Numbered from the stretch's first letter, positions 42,164 through 52,920 are shown. The stretch: 64,000 bases of DNA from CAVPDG01 sp963702535 (GCA_963702535.1 CAVPDG010000024.1:62001-126000); one strand, 5' to 3'. Made by a program: numbers and translations. Notes: generated by a model from the sequence alone, not told the origin.

Positions 42164-42610
42164 ATGCGTCCGAAGTGGATATTGCTTGTCGCAGTAGCGC
42201 TGACCTTGCTTGTGAGCTGCCAGGCGCTGCCATCCGGCGACTCAACGACCCAGGCGCCCGCTATCCAGGCGCCGGAGACGCAGGCGCCAGTACCCGATGA
42301 AGCCAACCTGACCCGGGTGGGGGTCTCTGTCACTTCCCAGGAGCTGCTGGTGAAAGAGAGCTACCCGCTGCAGGTGTCGCTGCACATCACGGGCACACTG
42401 CCCACTCCCTGCCACCAGCTCAAAGTGGAGGTGGGCGAGCCTGACGAACAGAACCAGATCGCCGTAGAGGTCTACTCGCTGGTAAATCCGAAGCAGAACT
42501 GCATCCAGGTTTTGAAGGCGTTCGATGAAACGGTACCCCTGGGCAGCTACCCGGACGGGACGTACACGGTGACCATTAATGGAGAAGAGGCGGGGCAGTT
42601 TACCCAATAA
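42164..42610 (+). CDS. Secreted lipoprotein of unknown function
   Basis: A 148-residue protein. MRPKWILLVAVALTLLVSC is a lipoprotein signal with Cys19. A Gln/Ala/Pro-rich linker (TQAPAIQAPETQAPVPDE) leads to a compact beta-rich domain of about 100 residues containing two cysteines (PTPCHQLKV and KQNCIQVLKAF) that may form a disulfide. The pattern resembles immunoglobulin-like or protease-inhibitor-like folds, but no family is assigned. It starts six bases after rtcB, probably by co-transcription rather than shared function. Intact. Confidence 0.78.
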   Translation: MRPKWILLVAVALTLLVSCQALPSGDSTTQAPAIQAPETQAPVPDEANLTRVGVSVTSQELLVKESYPLQVSLHITGTLPTPCHQLKVEVGEPDEQNQIAVEVYSLVNPKQNCIQVLKAFDETVPLGSYPDGTYTVTINGEEAGQFTQ

Positions 42611-42622
42611 GAGGGTTGATTA

Positions 42623-42665
42623 CCGAAAAAACAAGGTTTGGACCACGCCAAACCTTGTTTTTTGG
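42623..42665. terminator. CCGAAAA-type terminator between convergent genes
   Basis: CCGAAAAAACAAGGTTTGG pairs almost perfectly with CCAAACCTTGTTTTTTGG around a six-base loop. It ends the lipoprotein (+) and ABC-ATPase (-) transcripts. Confidence 0.85.
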
Positions 42666-42677
42666 ATTATCGCAGGA

Positions 42678-43447
<770 letters not shown>

Positions 43448-43529
43448 GGGTGGCTCCCTGGGGCATGGGATGGATTGGGCTATATTATAGGGGAAAAGCG
43501 GGGATTGGCAAGCTTTTTGACATTCCATA

Positions 43530-43582
43530 CCGTAATTTTGGATTGTGAGCGGGCGCAGCCCGCTCACAATCCAAAATTACGG
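43530..43582. repeat. Perfect 25-bp inverted repeat with triloop
   Basis: Bases 43530-43554 are fully complementary to 43558-43582 around GCA. On the minus strand it lies 3' of the YbaK gene and 5' of the ABC ATPase gene. The outermost part contains TTTTGG/CCAAAA. Confidence 0.85.
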
Positions 43583-43592
43583 AGACTATCCA

Positions 43593-44067
43593 TCAGCTCG
43601 TGATTTTTTCCAGGCGGGCGTTGGTAAGCGCCTGCAGGTCAGTGACATGCAGGCGGATATCCAGGCCCCGCTGCCCGCCCGAGATGTAGATCTCGGGATG
43701 CTGCGCGCACCAACTCGTCCAGCACCACCTGGAAGCCGCGGTTGAGCAGCGCCAGGGGTGAGATGCCGCCGGCTTGCAACCCGGTGAGCTCTTCCGCCTC
43801 CCGCTCGGTAGGCAGGATCATCTTCTTCTCTCCCAGGGCTTTCGCCAGCAGCTTGAGGTTCACCTCGCTGGGTCCCGGCACCAGCGCCAGGACGGGCTTG
43901 CCTTTGCCCTCGCGCCGGACCACGATGGTTTTGTACACTAAACCGGGGTCGACGCCCATGTGCTGGGCGGCTTCGACGGCGCCCAGCTTCTCGGCGGGCA
44001 GCTCGAAGGCGGTGTAGGGAATCTTGCGCTGGTCGAGCAGGCGGGTGACATTATTGACGGTGGGCAT
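43593..44067 (-). CDS. YbaK/EbsC-family aminoacyl-tRNA deacylase, one frame break
   Basis: About 157 residues. TVNNVTRLLDQRKIPYTAFE starts the domain; AAQHMGVDPGLVYKTIVVRR holds the catalytic-pocket lysine, followed by LALVPGPSEVNLKLLAKALG and AGGISPLALLNRGFQVVLDE. A shift near 43690 then gives HPEIYISGGQRGLDIRLHVT, ending KITS at 43593, so the full C-terminal half is present. YbaK enzymes clear Cys-tRNA(Pro) or related mischarged tRNA in translation quality control. It begins six bases after uvrB on the same strand. Confidence 0.88.
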
Positions 44068-44072
44068 GCGCT

Positions 44073-46119
44073 TTACAGCTCCTCATCTTCGCCGGAGAGC
44101 AGGCGCACCTTCTTCCAGGGAGGTAGCTTGGATTCTTCAGCCAGGACGCCGCGCAGCTCGAAGATCTGGTCGCGCAGGACGGCTGCCTTCTCGAATTCCA
44201 GGTTCTTGGCAGACTCTTTCATTTGTTTTTCCAGCTCCTGGATCACGCGCTGGATGTCCGATACCGGCAGGCGGGCAGCTTCCTTCACCCGGTACTCGCC
44301 GCGCGACTCGGCGACGGCGTGCACCGAGAGCTGGTCGGTCAGGTCGCGCACCGCTTTGAAGATGCTGACCGGCTGGATGCCGTGCTGCGTGTTGTAATCC
44401 GTCTGCTTTTGGCGGCGGCGGTTGGTCTCGTCGATGGCGCGGCGCATGGAATTGGTGATGCGGTCGGCGTACATGATCACCCGCCCGTCGACATGGCGGG
44501 CGGCGCGCCCGATGGTCTGGATCAGGGCGGTCCCCGAGCGCAGGAAGCCCTCTTTGTCGGCGTCCAGGATGGCGACCAGGGAGACCTCCGGCAGGTCTAG
44601 CCCTTCGCGCAGCAGGTTGATGCCCGACGACCACGTCGAAGACGCCCAGGCGCAGGTCGCGCAGGATGCCCACTCGCTCCAGGGTCTCGACCTCGGAGTG
44701 CAGGTAATGCACCTTGACGCCCAGCTCCATCAGGTAATCTGCCAGTTTTTCAGCCATGCGCTTGGTGAGCGTGGTCACCAGTGTGCGCTGACCGACCTCC
44801 ACGCGGCGGCGGATCTCCTTCAGCAGGTCGTCCACCTGTCCCTCGATGGGGCGCACCTCCACCTCGGGGTCGACCAGACCCGTGGGGCGGATGATCTGCT
44901 CCACCACCTGCTCAGCCTGCCCCATCTCGTATGGCGCCGGGGTGGCGGAGGTATAGACGGTGTAGCCCATGCGCTTCTTGAACTCTTCGAAGGTCAGCGG
45001 GCGGTTATCCAGGGCGGAGGGCAGGCGGAAGCCGTACTCCACCAGGGTCTCTTTGCGGGAGCGGTCGCCGTTGTACATGCCCCTGATCTGCGGCACGGTC
45101 ATGTGCGATTCATCCAGGATGAGCAGGTAATCGCTGGGAAGGTAGTCCATCAGCGTCCAGGGCGAGGTGCCCGCCGGGCGCTGGTCCATGTGGCGGGAAT
45201 AGTTTTCGATGCCGGAGCAATAACCCACCTCGCGCAGCATCTCCAGGTCGTACAGGGTGCGCTGCTCCAGGCGCTGGGCTTCGAGCAGCCGATCTTGCGA
45301 TTTCAGCCAGGCGACGCGCTCCTGTAGCTCCGCCTCGATATCGACAATCGCCTGCTGGAGCTTCTCCTGGTCGGTGATGAAATGCTTGGCGGGATAGATG
45401 GCAATCGTATCGAGCTGGCGGCGCAGCTCGCCGGTGAGGGCGTCGAACTCGACCAGGCGCTCGACCTCGTCGCCGAAGAAGGTGATGCGGTAGCCCAGGT
45501 TATCCTGGTAGGCGGGGATGACCTCCAGCGTATCGCCGCGCACGCGGAACGTGCCGGGGCGCAGCTCCAGGTCGTTGCGCTCGTAGTGGCTCTCGATCAG
45601 GTGGCGCAGCAGGGCGTTGCGGCGGTAGATATTGCCGCTCTCCAGGTTGATGACCACCCTGCCATACGCCTCCGGGTTGCCGATGCCGTAAATGCAGGAG
45701 ACAGAGGCGACGATGATGACATCCTTGCGCGACATCAGGGAAGTGGTGGCTGCCAGGCGCAGGCGCTCGATCTCCTCGTTGATATCGGCGTCTTTCTCGA
45801 TGTACAGGTCGTTGCGGGGCACGTAGGCTTCCGGCTGGTAGTAATCGTAGTACGAGACGAAGTACTCGACGGCGTTCTCCGGGAAGAACTCCTTGAACTC
45901 GGCGTAGAGCTGGGCTGCCAGGGTTTTATTGTGCGCCATGACCAGCGCCGGTTTTTGAAGCTGCTCGATGACCGCGGCGATGGTGAAGGTCTTGCCCGTG
46001 CCGGTTGCGCCCAGCAGCACCTGCTGCTGGTAGCCGCGCTGGATGCCATCCACGAGCTGCCGGATGGCTTCAGGCTGGTCGCCGGTGGGTTTGAACGGGG
46101 CGTTTAACTTGAAGTCCAT
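44073..46119 (-). CDS. uvrB: Excinuclease ABC subunit B, one frame break
   Basis: Nucleotide excision repair helicase-like subunit, about 682 residues. The N-terminus is MDFKLNAPFKPTGDQPEAIR; Walker A LLGATGTGKTFTIA, the beta-hairpin region YYQPEAYVPRNDLYIEKD, motif II LILDESHMTVPQIRGM, and VTTLTKRMAEKLADYLMELG. A shift near 44625 leads to the C-terminal helicase part, RVIMYADRITNSMRRAIDE, and the UvrC-binding UVR motif VIQELEKQMKESAKNLEFEK. UvrB is loaded onto damage by UvrA and recruits UvrC. Normal length; the break is very likely an error. No uvrA or uvrC nearby. Confidence 0.95.
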
Positions 46120-46177
46120 AGGATTGGGATTGCTCCTGGGGTGGTTTTCTAACCATTATACTGGTTGGGCGCTGTCC

Positions 46178-47243
46178 CTACGGCTTGACGTAGATCGGGT
46201 TGCTGAAGATCCAGCCGCGGCGCGAGCCGAGGTAATCGATGGTAGGCTTCCACCCGGTAGACTCCCGGCTCGGCGGTGATATGGATGCAGGTATCGCGCT
46301 TTTGCCAGGTCTTGACCACCTGCCCATCCTTCAGCAAGCGGCATTCGGCAGCACGCGGCAGGCGGATGGAGAAGGTGAGCCCGAATTTTGCCCTGATCTC
46401 CTCGCCCATCTGGGCGGTCTGCTCTTTGCCCTGGGCGGTGAAGCGGAAGCCCCGGGTGGAGGCAGGCAGGTCGTACCCGACGAAAGCGTTGCCGCCCCGC
46501 ATGGCATCCAGGATGAGATGCCGGTCTTCGCGCGGGTCGCCGCTGAGCGGCTGCTGTGCCAGCACATGGGTGTTGATGCAGCGGAAATGGAATTCATAGG
46601 GGAAGATGATTCTATGAATCGGACCCAGGCTGGCGTGCAGGGCGTGGGCGTCCGAGCCGCCGATGGCAACCACTTTCTGCCCTTTGAGCAGCAGCTCGTC
46701 CCACTTTTGCAGCGCCTGGGAGGATGGGGCGTGCGCCACACGGCGGGGATTGAAGGCGTAGTACAGGGCGTGCAGCCTGGTTTTGAGCAGGGATTTGAAC
46801 TCCGACATGCTGTTCCATAGCTCGATGCCGGTGTAGCCACGCACGCTCCAGTCCACCCAGGAGATATCGTCCTCACCGACGGCCGGGGCGGCAGGGTCGT
46901 AGAGATGGGCGATGAACGCCAGACCGCCGGCTCGGTTCACCCTATCGATCAGGCGCTGGGTGTCGTAAGCGTGGACGGCAAGCTCGCGCTCGGCGCCGAA
47001 GACCAGCAGGTGGTTCTTCTGTGGCTGGAGCGCCTGGTCGTGGATCTCCTCGCCCACCAGGAGCAGCACGTTGCGCTTGCCATCCCGGTAATAATCCTCC
47101 GGACCCTGCACCCAAACGTTATGATCGGTGACGATGAGCGCGTCTACGTCGCTCTTGAGAGCAGCCTGGGCGATCTCGGCGTGGCTGCTGCTGCCGTCGG
47201 AGTAAGGGGTGTGCATGTGAAGATTTACGATGATCTCGTGCAT
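46178..47243 (-). CDS. PHP-domain metallo-hydrolase (CehA/McbA-like), late frame break
   Basis: About 355 residues. The PHP motif I is IVNLHMHTPYSDGSSSHAEI, motif II VTDHNVWVQG, later metal ligands GLAFIAHLYDP and AIGGSDAHALHASLG. A C-terminal beta-domain of about 90 residues follows; a shift near 46240 gives YLGSRRGWIFSNPIYVKP and a stop at 46178, which is the usual family ending (IFSNPIYV). These enzymes bind two or three metals and hydrolyse phosphoesters or carbamate-type bonds. ATG 47243 used; its upstream promoter region is shared with secG. Confidence 0.85.
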
Positions 47244-47246
47244 CGG

Positions 47247-47275
47247 TTGACCAATTAGCAAACGGAAGGTATAAT
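47247..47275 (+). promoter_or_regulatory. secG promoter
   Basis: TTGACC (47247-47252), 17-base spacer, TATAAT (47270-47275). It begins four bases from the PHP gene's ATG on the other strand. Confidence 0.8.
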
Positions 47276-47316
47276 CCCCGTGCTTAAATTCAAAGGTTAG
47301 GATTGCCGGAGGAAGT

Positions 47317-47541
47317 GTGAAAACCTATCTGGATATCGCTCTGATTATAACGTCGATTGCCCTGATCGCCAGCGTCATCTTGCAAAGCAAGGGCGCCGGA
47401 CTGGGCGGTCTGACAGGCGCCGATACCGGCGGCATATTTACAGCACGGCGCGGGATTGAAAAGACGCTATTTCGTGTGACGATCGGGCTGAGCATACTCT
47501 TCTTTGTCCTGGATATTGCCATCGTTATGGTTTCGGCGTAG
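47317..47541 (+). CDS. secG: Preprotein translocase subunit SecG
   Basis: A 74-residue membrane protein with two helices: TYLDIALIITSIALIASVIL at the start and FRVTIGLSILFFVLDIAIVM at the end, linked by the hallmark QSKGAGLGGLTGADTGG loop. SecG stimulates protein export through SecYE. GGAGGAAG precedes the GTG at 47317. A near-consensus promoter lies 40 bases upstream. Intact. It may be co-transcribed with the peptide-binding protein after a 165-base spacer. Confidence 0.93.
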   Translation: MKTYLDIALIITSIALIASVILQSKGAGLGGLTGADTGGIFTARRGIEKTLFRVTIGLSILFFVLDIAIVMVSA

Positions 47542-47705
47542 GTCGTCCGCTTAGCGAGTTGAAAAGGGAACGCTGACCCCGTCCGTTCGAGCGCAGCAAG
47601 CAGACAATCCTGAAAGCGTGAGCTTTTTCAGCAGATTGGAACCTTGATTGAGCCGGACCCAGACAGGGCGGGAAGCGTCCTTTTTTATTGTATCTTTAAA
47701 ACCCT
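47542..47705 (+). other. Structured non-coding spacer between secG and the peptide-binding protein
   Basis: 164 bases with several small potential stems and, near its end, GGAC...GTCC followed by TTTTTTATTG (47653-47692), which may be the secG terminator or a leader structure of the next gene. No tRNA, SRP RNA, RNase P or known riboswitch consensus was recognised. Confidence 0.4.
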
Positions 47706-49403
47706 ATGAAAAGATTGCGTTGGCCCTTCTTGATTGTCCTGATTGCACTGGTAGCGATCGCCCTGCTACTGCGCAACCAGCAATCGCCGATCCTGCAGCC
47801 GGTCGTAGCGCCCGCTCAGCCGGCTTCCGGTGGGATCTATACGGAAGCCCTGGTAGGCGCGCCGGGACGGCTGAACCCGGTCCTGGATTATAACAACCCG
47901 GCGGATCGGGATGTGAACCGGCTGATCTACAGCGGCTTGATCAAGTTCGATGATCGCGGTGTGCCCCAGGCAGATCTTGCCGAGTCCTGGGGGGTCTCCC
48001 AGGACGGAGTTACCTATAATTTTGCCATCCGCCCGGACGCCAAGTGGCATGACGGCGAGCCCGTGACAGCGGATGACGTACTCTTTACCGTGGATCTCTT
48101 ACGCCAGGACAGCTCCTCCATCCCTGCCGATCTCCGGCAGTTTTGGAAGGATGTGGAAGTGACTGCCCTGGATGAGAAGAGCCTGCAATTCCGCCTGCCG
48201 GAAGCCTTTGCCCCATTTTTGGATTACCTGACCTTCGGCGTGCTGCCCAGGCACCTGCTGGAATCCGTGCCGGCAGGCGAGCTGGCAAACGCCGATTTCA
48301 ACCTGGCGCCGGTTGGCAGCGGACCCTACCGCTTCTCGCGCTTTCTGACCGAGAACGGGCAGATCCAGGGCGTGGTGCTCTCCGCCTTCGAGGATTATTA
48401 TTTCGACCGCCCGTTCATCGACCAGGTCGTTTTCCGTTATTTCCCGGATGCCAGCGCTGCCCTGGCGGCGTATGATTCCGGCGAGGTGACTGGCGTGAGC
48501 GTCATCCCCACCGAGATCCTGCCGCAGGCGTTGAAGAAGCCCGATCTCAAGCTGTACACGGGGCGGCAGCCCAGGCTGGCACTGGCTTATCTGAACCTGG
48601 GCGATCCGGCGCTGCCGTTTTTCCAGGATGCCAGCATCCGCCGCGCCCTGCTGATGGGGTTGAACCGCCAGGGATACGTGGACCAGATCCTGACCGGTCA
48701 GGCGCTGGTGGCAGACGGACCCATCTTGCCGGGCACCTGGGCTTATTACGATGGGCTCAGCCGGGTGGAATACGACCCGGAGGCGGCTGCCACGTTGCTC
48801 GAGGAAGCCGGTTACACGCAACCGGCGAGCGGTGAAGGACCCAGGCAGAAAGAAGGTGTGCGCCTGGCATTCGAGCTGGCGCACCCAGACGACGCCCAGA
48901 GCACAGCCATCGCAGAAGCAATGAAACGCGATTGGGAGCGCCTGGGAGCCCAGGTGACGCTGAAAGCTATGCCCTTCGAAGAGCTGCTGAGCGACGCATT
49001 GGAGCCGCGCAGCTACCAGGCTGCCCTGGTGGACCTGAACCTGTCGCGCTTCCCCGATCCCGATCCTTATCCCTTCTGGGACCAGGCGCAGATCACGGGC
49101 GGGCAAAACTACGCCAAGTGGGATGACCGGCAAGCCAGCGAGTACCTGGAGCAGGCGCGTGTGACCGTCGATCTCGGCGAGCGCGCCAAGGCGTACAAGA
49201 ATTTCCAGGTGCGCTTTGCGAATGAGATGCCCGCTTTGCCCCTTTTCTACCCGGTGTATTCTTACGGGGTAGACCAGCAGGTGCAAGGCGTGCGCATGGG
49301 ACCGCTCTTCGATACCAGCGATCGCTTTGCCACGCTGTTACAGTGGTACCTGATCAGCAAGCGTCCGGTTGAGGCAACGCCAACTCCTAGCCCGGCGCCT
49401 TAG
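47706..49403 (+). CDS. ABC-type peptide transporter substrate-binding protein (SBP family 5)
   Basis: A 565-residue exported protein. The N-terminal helix LRWPFLIVLIALVAIALLL is a signal anchor without a lipobox, so it is either membrane-tethered or cleaved. The mature part is a DppA/OppA-type protein: GGIYTEALVGAPGRLNPVLD, NRLIYSGLIKFDDRGVPQAD, WHDGEPVTADDVLFTVDLLR, GSGPYRFSRF, and ASIRRALLMGLNRQGYVDQI. It captures peptides or other small ligands for an ABC importer; no permease genes lie next to it. A Thr/Pro tail (VEATPTPSPAP) ends it. Intact, with a strong terminator after. Confidence 0.92.
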   Translation: MKRLRWPFLIVLIALVAIALLLRNQQSPILQPVVAPAQPASGGIYTEALVGAPGRLNPVLDYNNPADRDVNRLIYSGLIKFDDRGVPQADLAESWGVSQDGVTYNFAIRPDAKWHDGEPVTADDVLFTVDLLRQDSSSIPADLRQFWKDVEVTALDEKSLQFRLPEAFAPFLDYLTFGVLPRHLLESVPAGELANADFNLAPVGSGPYRFSRFLTENGQIQGVVLSAFEDYYFDRPFIDQVVFRYFPDASAALAAYDSGEVTGVSVIPTEILPQALKKPDLKLYTGRQPRLALAYLNLGDPALPFFQDASIRRALLMGLNRQGYVDQILTGQALVADGPILPGTWAYYDGLSRVEYDPEAAATLLEEAGYTQPASGEGPRQKEGVRLAFELAHPDDAQSTAIAEAMKRDWERLGAQVTLKAMPFEELLSDALEPRSYQAALVDLNLSRFPDPDPYPFWDQAQITGGQNYAKWDDRQASEYLEQARVTVDLGERAKAYKNFQVRFANEMPALPLFYPVYSYGVDQQVQGVRMGPLFDTSDRFATLLQWYLISKRPVEATPTPSPAP

Positions 49404-49421
49404 CTCGTCCGAACAAAATGG

Positions 49422-49456
49422 GGCGTGGCGTGGGTTCTCCCGCGCCACGCCTTTTT
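49422..49456. terminator. Terminator between convergent genes
   Basis: GGCGTGGCG (49422-49430) pairs with CGCCACGCC (49443-49451), followed by TTTTT. Ends the peptide-binding protein gene and probably also the facing methyltransferase gene. Confidence 0.85.
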
Positions 49457-49475
49457 GTTTTTCGGGAGGGTCTAT

Positions 49476-50477
49476 TCATTTTCTTCGAATGCGCAAAATC
49501 GCAATCTTGGTTGGGTGGTTGAAGGGAGATGGATCCACCGGCGGGGGGGCGAGGCGCGTGCCGGGGAAACCGGTTACGTCCTCCGCTACCGGGATGATCT
49601 CCTCCAGCGCCAGGTAGCCATCGCGGCAAAGCGAATCGATGGTCGCTACCAGCTCCATACCGCTCAGGAAGAGGGCGTTGTTAACCAACACCAGCCAGCC
49701 GCCATCGGCAATGAGCGGGCGGACTTTGTTCACCAGGCTGGCGCTGCGCCGGAGCATATCCACCGTGCCCTGCCGCTTCTGGGAAAAATATGGGGGATCC
49801 AGGAATACGCAGTCAAAAAGCGCCCCGCTGCGTTTCAAGCGGCTGATCCAAACGAAGAAATCCCCCACCAGAAAATCTCCCGCCTGTATGGGGATGCCAT
49901 TGAGCTTGTACGAAGCCCTGGCGAGATCCAGGTAGCGGCGGCTCATATCCATGCCCACCACCTGCCTGGCGCCGCCCGCCATCGCCGCCACGCCGTAGCT
50001 GCCGGTATAGGCAAAGGTGTTGAGCGCCGATTTTCCCGCCAGGTGCTCTTTCGCCCAGCGGCGCACGCCCCGCGTATCCAGGTACAGGCTGGCGTCCTGG
50101 CTGAGCAGCAGGTCAATGGCGTAGCGCACGCCGTCCTCCTGCACCTGCCGGTCGGACTTCTCTCCGAATACCAGCCTGCCGCGCCGCTCAGTTTCTGTGG
50201 GGGCTCGGCGGGGTTTGAGCACCGCGCTGGCAATCCAGGGGATTTGCTCGCGGACAGCGGAGATGATCTGCTCGAAGCTGGAGGGGTCGAGCGAGGCGGC
50301 GGCGCTATAATCGTGGATGACCAGCGTGCGAGCATACAGGTCCAGCGCCAGGTCGGGCGCGCCTTCGTAGAAGCCGTTGAAGAGGCGCAGGGCAGCATCA
50401 CGGGTTTCGCCCAGCAGATGGGAGCGAGCGTCGAGGGCGGCAGAAATCAGGGAAAGAGTGCGTGGATCGATACCCAC
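49476..50477 (-). CDS. Class I SAM rRNA large-subunit methyltransferase (RlmI-like)
   Basis: About 333 residues from a GTG at 50477, 13 bases after the transglycosylase stop. An N-terminal substrate-binding part (LFNGFYEGAPDLALDLYART) precedes the methyltransferase core: LFLDTRG-type motif as SLYLDTRGVRRWAKEHLAGK, SAM-binding NTFAYTGSYGVAAMAGGARQ with VVGMDMSRRYLDLARASY, and the catalytic segment CVFLDPPYFSQK. This is the m5C1962 methyltransferase family (RlmI), though the N-terminal PUA domain of E. coli RlmI is absent. Frame intact. Codon spacing suggests co-transcription with the transglycosylase. Confidence 0.85.
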   Translation of the reverse strand: MGIDPRTLSLISAALDARSHLLGETRDAALRLFNGFYEGAPDLALDLYARTLVIHDYSAAASLDPSSFEQIISAVREQIPWIASAVLKPRRAPTETERRGRLVFGEKSDRQVQEDGVRYAIDLLLSQDASLYLDTRGVRRWAKEHLAGKSALNTFAYTGSYGVAAMAGGARQVVGMDMSRRYLDLARASYKLNGIPIQAGDFLVGDFFVWISRLKRSGALFDCVFLDPPYFSQKRQGTVDMLRRSASLVNKVRPLIADGGWLVLVNNALFLSGMELVATIDSLCRDGYLALEEIIPVAEDVTGFPGTRLAPPPVDPSPFNHPTKIAILRIRRK

Positions 50478-50490
50478 CGGCTGTCTTGAC

Positions 50491-52920
50491 TCAGGGAGTG
50501 CGGTTGTAGATGCGGCGGTAGAGATTGAAGATCTCGTAGATGCGGCGGATATAATCGCGGGTTTCGTCGAAGCGGATGATCTCCACGAAGAGGTCCTGGT
50601 CGCCCTGGGACAGCTCTTTCCAATCGGAGGCATTGCCCGGTCCGCCGTTGTAGGCAGCCAGGGCTGCGTAGAGATCGCCATCGAAGTAGTCCCGCCACTT
50701 TGCCAGGTAGTGCGCCCCGAAGGCGACGTTGACCACCGGGCGGTACAGATCGGCTTCGCTATAGTTGGGGGGCCAGCTCAGGTCGGCGGCGATCTCCTGA
50801 CCGGTGGAGGGGATGATCTGCATCAGCCCGCGGGCACCCGCTGAAGAGCTGGCAAAGCTTTCGAAGGCGCTCTCCTGGCGCACGATGCTGAAAAGCAGCA
50901 AGGGGTGGATGTTATTCTGCTGCGCGGCGGAGAGGATCAGGTCGGAGAAATAAGCGCCAAAGCGCAGATGATTGAAGTAAATGGGGGCGTTCAGGGTTTC
51001 CAGGTCGCCCATGCCAGCCAGGTTGAGCACCTCGCGGGCGGCAAAGATGGCGGAGCGGTAAAAGCCGAGCTGCACCAGGTAATTTGCCAGGCGATAGCTG
51101 TTTGCCGGGTCTGTGGCGACCGCCTGGCGCACGGCTTCGAACTCGGCGCGTGATTCGTCATACAGTCCCAGCTCCCACAACTCGGCGCCGCGCTGGAAAC
51201 CCGGGTCGGCGTAGAGCGGACCCGGCGAAGAGAGATCGGTATCCGCCGGCAGGGAGAAGGTGGAGCGCACCCAGGCTTCTGCTTCCAGGCGCTCAGCCGC
51301 CGGATCGCTGCTCAGATCGAAATCTTGGGGCGGGGAGAAGGGGGCGAGCTGGCGCAGCAGGTCGCTGGCTCGCTCGCTGTAATAACCGGTGGGGTCAACG
51401 CCAGCGGCTGCTTCCCAGGAGGCTGCCGCTGCCGGGTTGTCGCCTGCGGCGAGCTGTGTTTTTCCCTGCCAGAAGAGGGTGGCGGCGCGCTCCTCCAGCG
51501 TGGTGGCGTTCTCGAGGTAACGCTGGAAAGCGCTCAGCGCGCCGGGAAAATCCCCCAGGCGGTAGCGCGAGACGCCTGCCAGGAAGAGGGCGCGCTGCGA
51601 GCGTTGATCCTGGGCATATTCTGTGGCGAGGCGCTCCCAGATCTGGGCAGCCTGCTCCAGGCGGTCATTGCGTTCGGCAATGCGCGCCGCGCTGAAGAGG
51701 AACTCGGCTGCCCGGGGGTGAGCCGGCGCAGCGGCGACAAAATCCAGCAAGGTTTGTATGGCGCCTTCGATATCCTGCAGCTCGCGCCACTGGGTATCCG
51801 ATTTTTGCTCCCAGGCGTCATCCCACAAGGGATGGTCGGGGAAACTCTGGATCATCTTGTCCCACTCGCCGATGGCGTCCTGGTAGCCACCCAGGGCATG
51901 CAGAGATAGCCCGTTGAAGTAGCGCGCCGCGCCCTGGTCTGCGCCGCCCGCCTGGAAATAGCGGTCGAAGGCAGCCAATGCAACGCCATACTGACCGGCG
52001 TAATAGTCCACAATGCCGCGATCCAGCTCATCGACCGGCGCCCCGGCATTGACCAGCTCGAGCAGGGAGAGGTAGGCGGTATTGGTAGAAGGGAATTTGC
52101 TCACTGCGTCCTGGTAGGCGGCGTACGCCTGCTCGTTCTGTCCGAGGGCGAGGAACGCCTGCGCCATCAGGTAATCCATCTGGGACTTTGTGTACTCGGT
52201 CTGCGCCCGGTTGTAGATATCCTGGTACATGCCCAGGGCTGTCTCGTAATCCAACAGGGCGGCGTGCCCCTGGGCGATCTTGATCTCGATCAGCAGGCTG
52301 TTGGTCAGGCTGGGGTTCTGCAAGGCTGCCCGGTACTGCTGGATCGCCCCGGCAATATCCCCGGCAGCCAGCAGCTCGTCGCCGATCAAGTCCAAGACGT
52401 AGCCATCCACCAGCCCGGGTCTCAATGCCAGGTAATTCTGGTAGGCTTCGGCGGCTTCGGCATGGCGTCCCAGGGCGCTGTAAGCCTGTCCCAGGCTGAA
52501 ATACGCATAGGGCAGGTCTGTGGACTGCGGGTAACTCTGGATCAGGCGCAGTAGCGTTTGCGTTGAGCTATCGTAGCCGCCGGACTGGTACTGCGAGCGA
52601 CCGATGCCCAGCATGGCTGCGCTCTGCACCTGCGCGTCGGGGCTGCTATCCAGGGCGGTCTGGTATTCGAGCTGCGCCTGCTCCCAATCGCCCTTGAAGC
52701 GAGAAGCATCGCCCAGCTCGACGCGCACCGCCGGGACGGGGGTAGGCGTGGGCGGCGGCGTGGGAGTGGGCGTGGGGGTAGGGGGGATAGCGGTTGGCGT
52801 GGGGGTTGCTGTGACCGCCGCACCGACCGGTACGCCAAAAATCTGCAGACCATTCAGGCTCGAGCACGCCAGCGCCAGCAGGCAGAGGAGCAGAATGGCG
52901 ATGACTAAGCGCAGCTTCAT
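50491..52920 (-). CDS. Lipoprotein lytic transglycosylase with TPR repeats (Slt type)
   Basis: An 809-residue envelope enzyme. MKLRLVIAILLLCLLALAC is a lipoprotein signal (Cys19). A Thr/Pro linker precedes 13 or so TPR-like helical pairs (for example YPQSTDLPYAYFSLGQAYSA and GRHAEAAEAYQNYLALRP). The C-terminal transglycosylase domain has the catalytic Glu in LFSIVRQESAFESFASSSAG, then ARGLMQIIPSTGQEIA and LYAALAAYNGGPGNASDW. It cleaves glycan strands of peptidoglycan to give anhydro ends. Frame intact over 2.4 kb. Divergent from mtnA. Confidence 0.93.
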   Translation of the reverse strand: MKLRLVIAILLLCLLALACSSLNGLQIFGVPVGAAVTATPTPTAIPPTPTPTPTPPPTPTPVPAVRVELGDASRFKGDWEQAQLEYQTALDSSPDAQVQSAAMLGIGRSQYQSGGYDSSTQTLLRLIQSYPQSTDLPYAYFSLGQAYSALGRHAEAAEAYQNYLALRPGLVDGYVLDLIGDELLAAGDIAGAIQQYRAALQNPSLTNSLLIEIKIAQGHAALLDYETALGMYQDIYNRAQTEYTKSQMDYLMAQAFLALGQNEQAYAAYQDAVSKFPSTNTAYLSLLELVNAGAPVDELDRGIVDYYAGQYGVALAAFDRYFQAGGADQGAARYFNGLSLHALGGYQDAIGEWDKMIQSFPDHPLWDDAWEQKSDTQWRELQDIEGAIQTLLDFVAAAPAHPRAAEFLFSAARIAERNDRLEQAAQIWERLATEYAQDQRSQRALFLAGVSRYRLGDFPGALSAFQRYLENATTLEERAATLFWQGKTQLAAGDNPAAAASWEAAAGVDPTGYYSERASDLLRQLAPFSPPQDFDLSSDPAAERLEAEAWVRSTFSLPADTDLSSPGPLYADPGFQRGAELWELGLYDESRAEFEAVRQAVATDPANSYRLANYLVQLGFYRSAIFAAREVLNLAGMGDLETLNAPIYFNHLRFGAYFSDLILSAAQQNNIHPLLLFSIVRQESAFESFASSSAGARGLMQIIPSTGQEIAADLSWPPNYSEADLYRPVVNVAFGAHYLAKWRDYFDGDLYAALAAYNGGPGNASDWKELSQGDQDLFVEIIRFDETRDYIRRIYEIFNLYRRIYNRTP

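Noticed and set aside
43530..43582. CRISPR repeat or insertion-sequence end
   Set aside because: Single-copy palindrome with no spacers, no direct duplication and no transposase nearby.
47542..47705. tRNA or SRP RNA gene after secG
   Set aside because: A GTTCGAG string resembles a T-loop, but no T-stem, anticodon arm or acceptor stem can be formed, and the SRP RNA core motif is absent.
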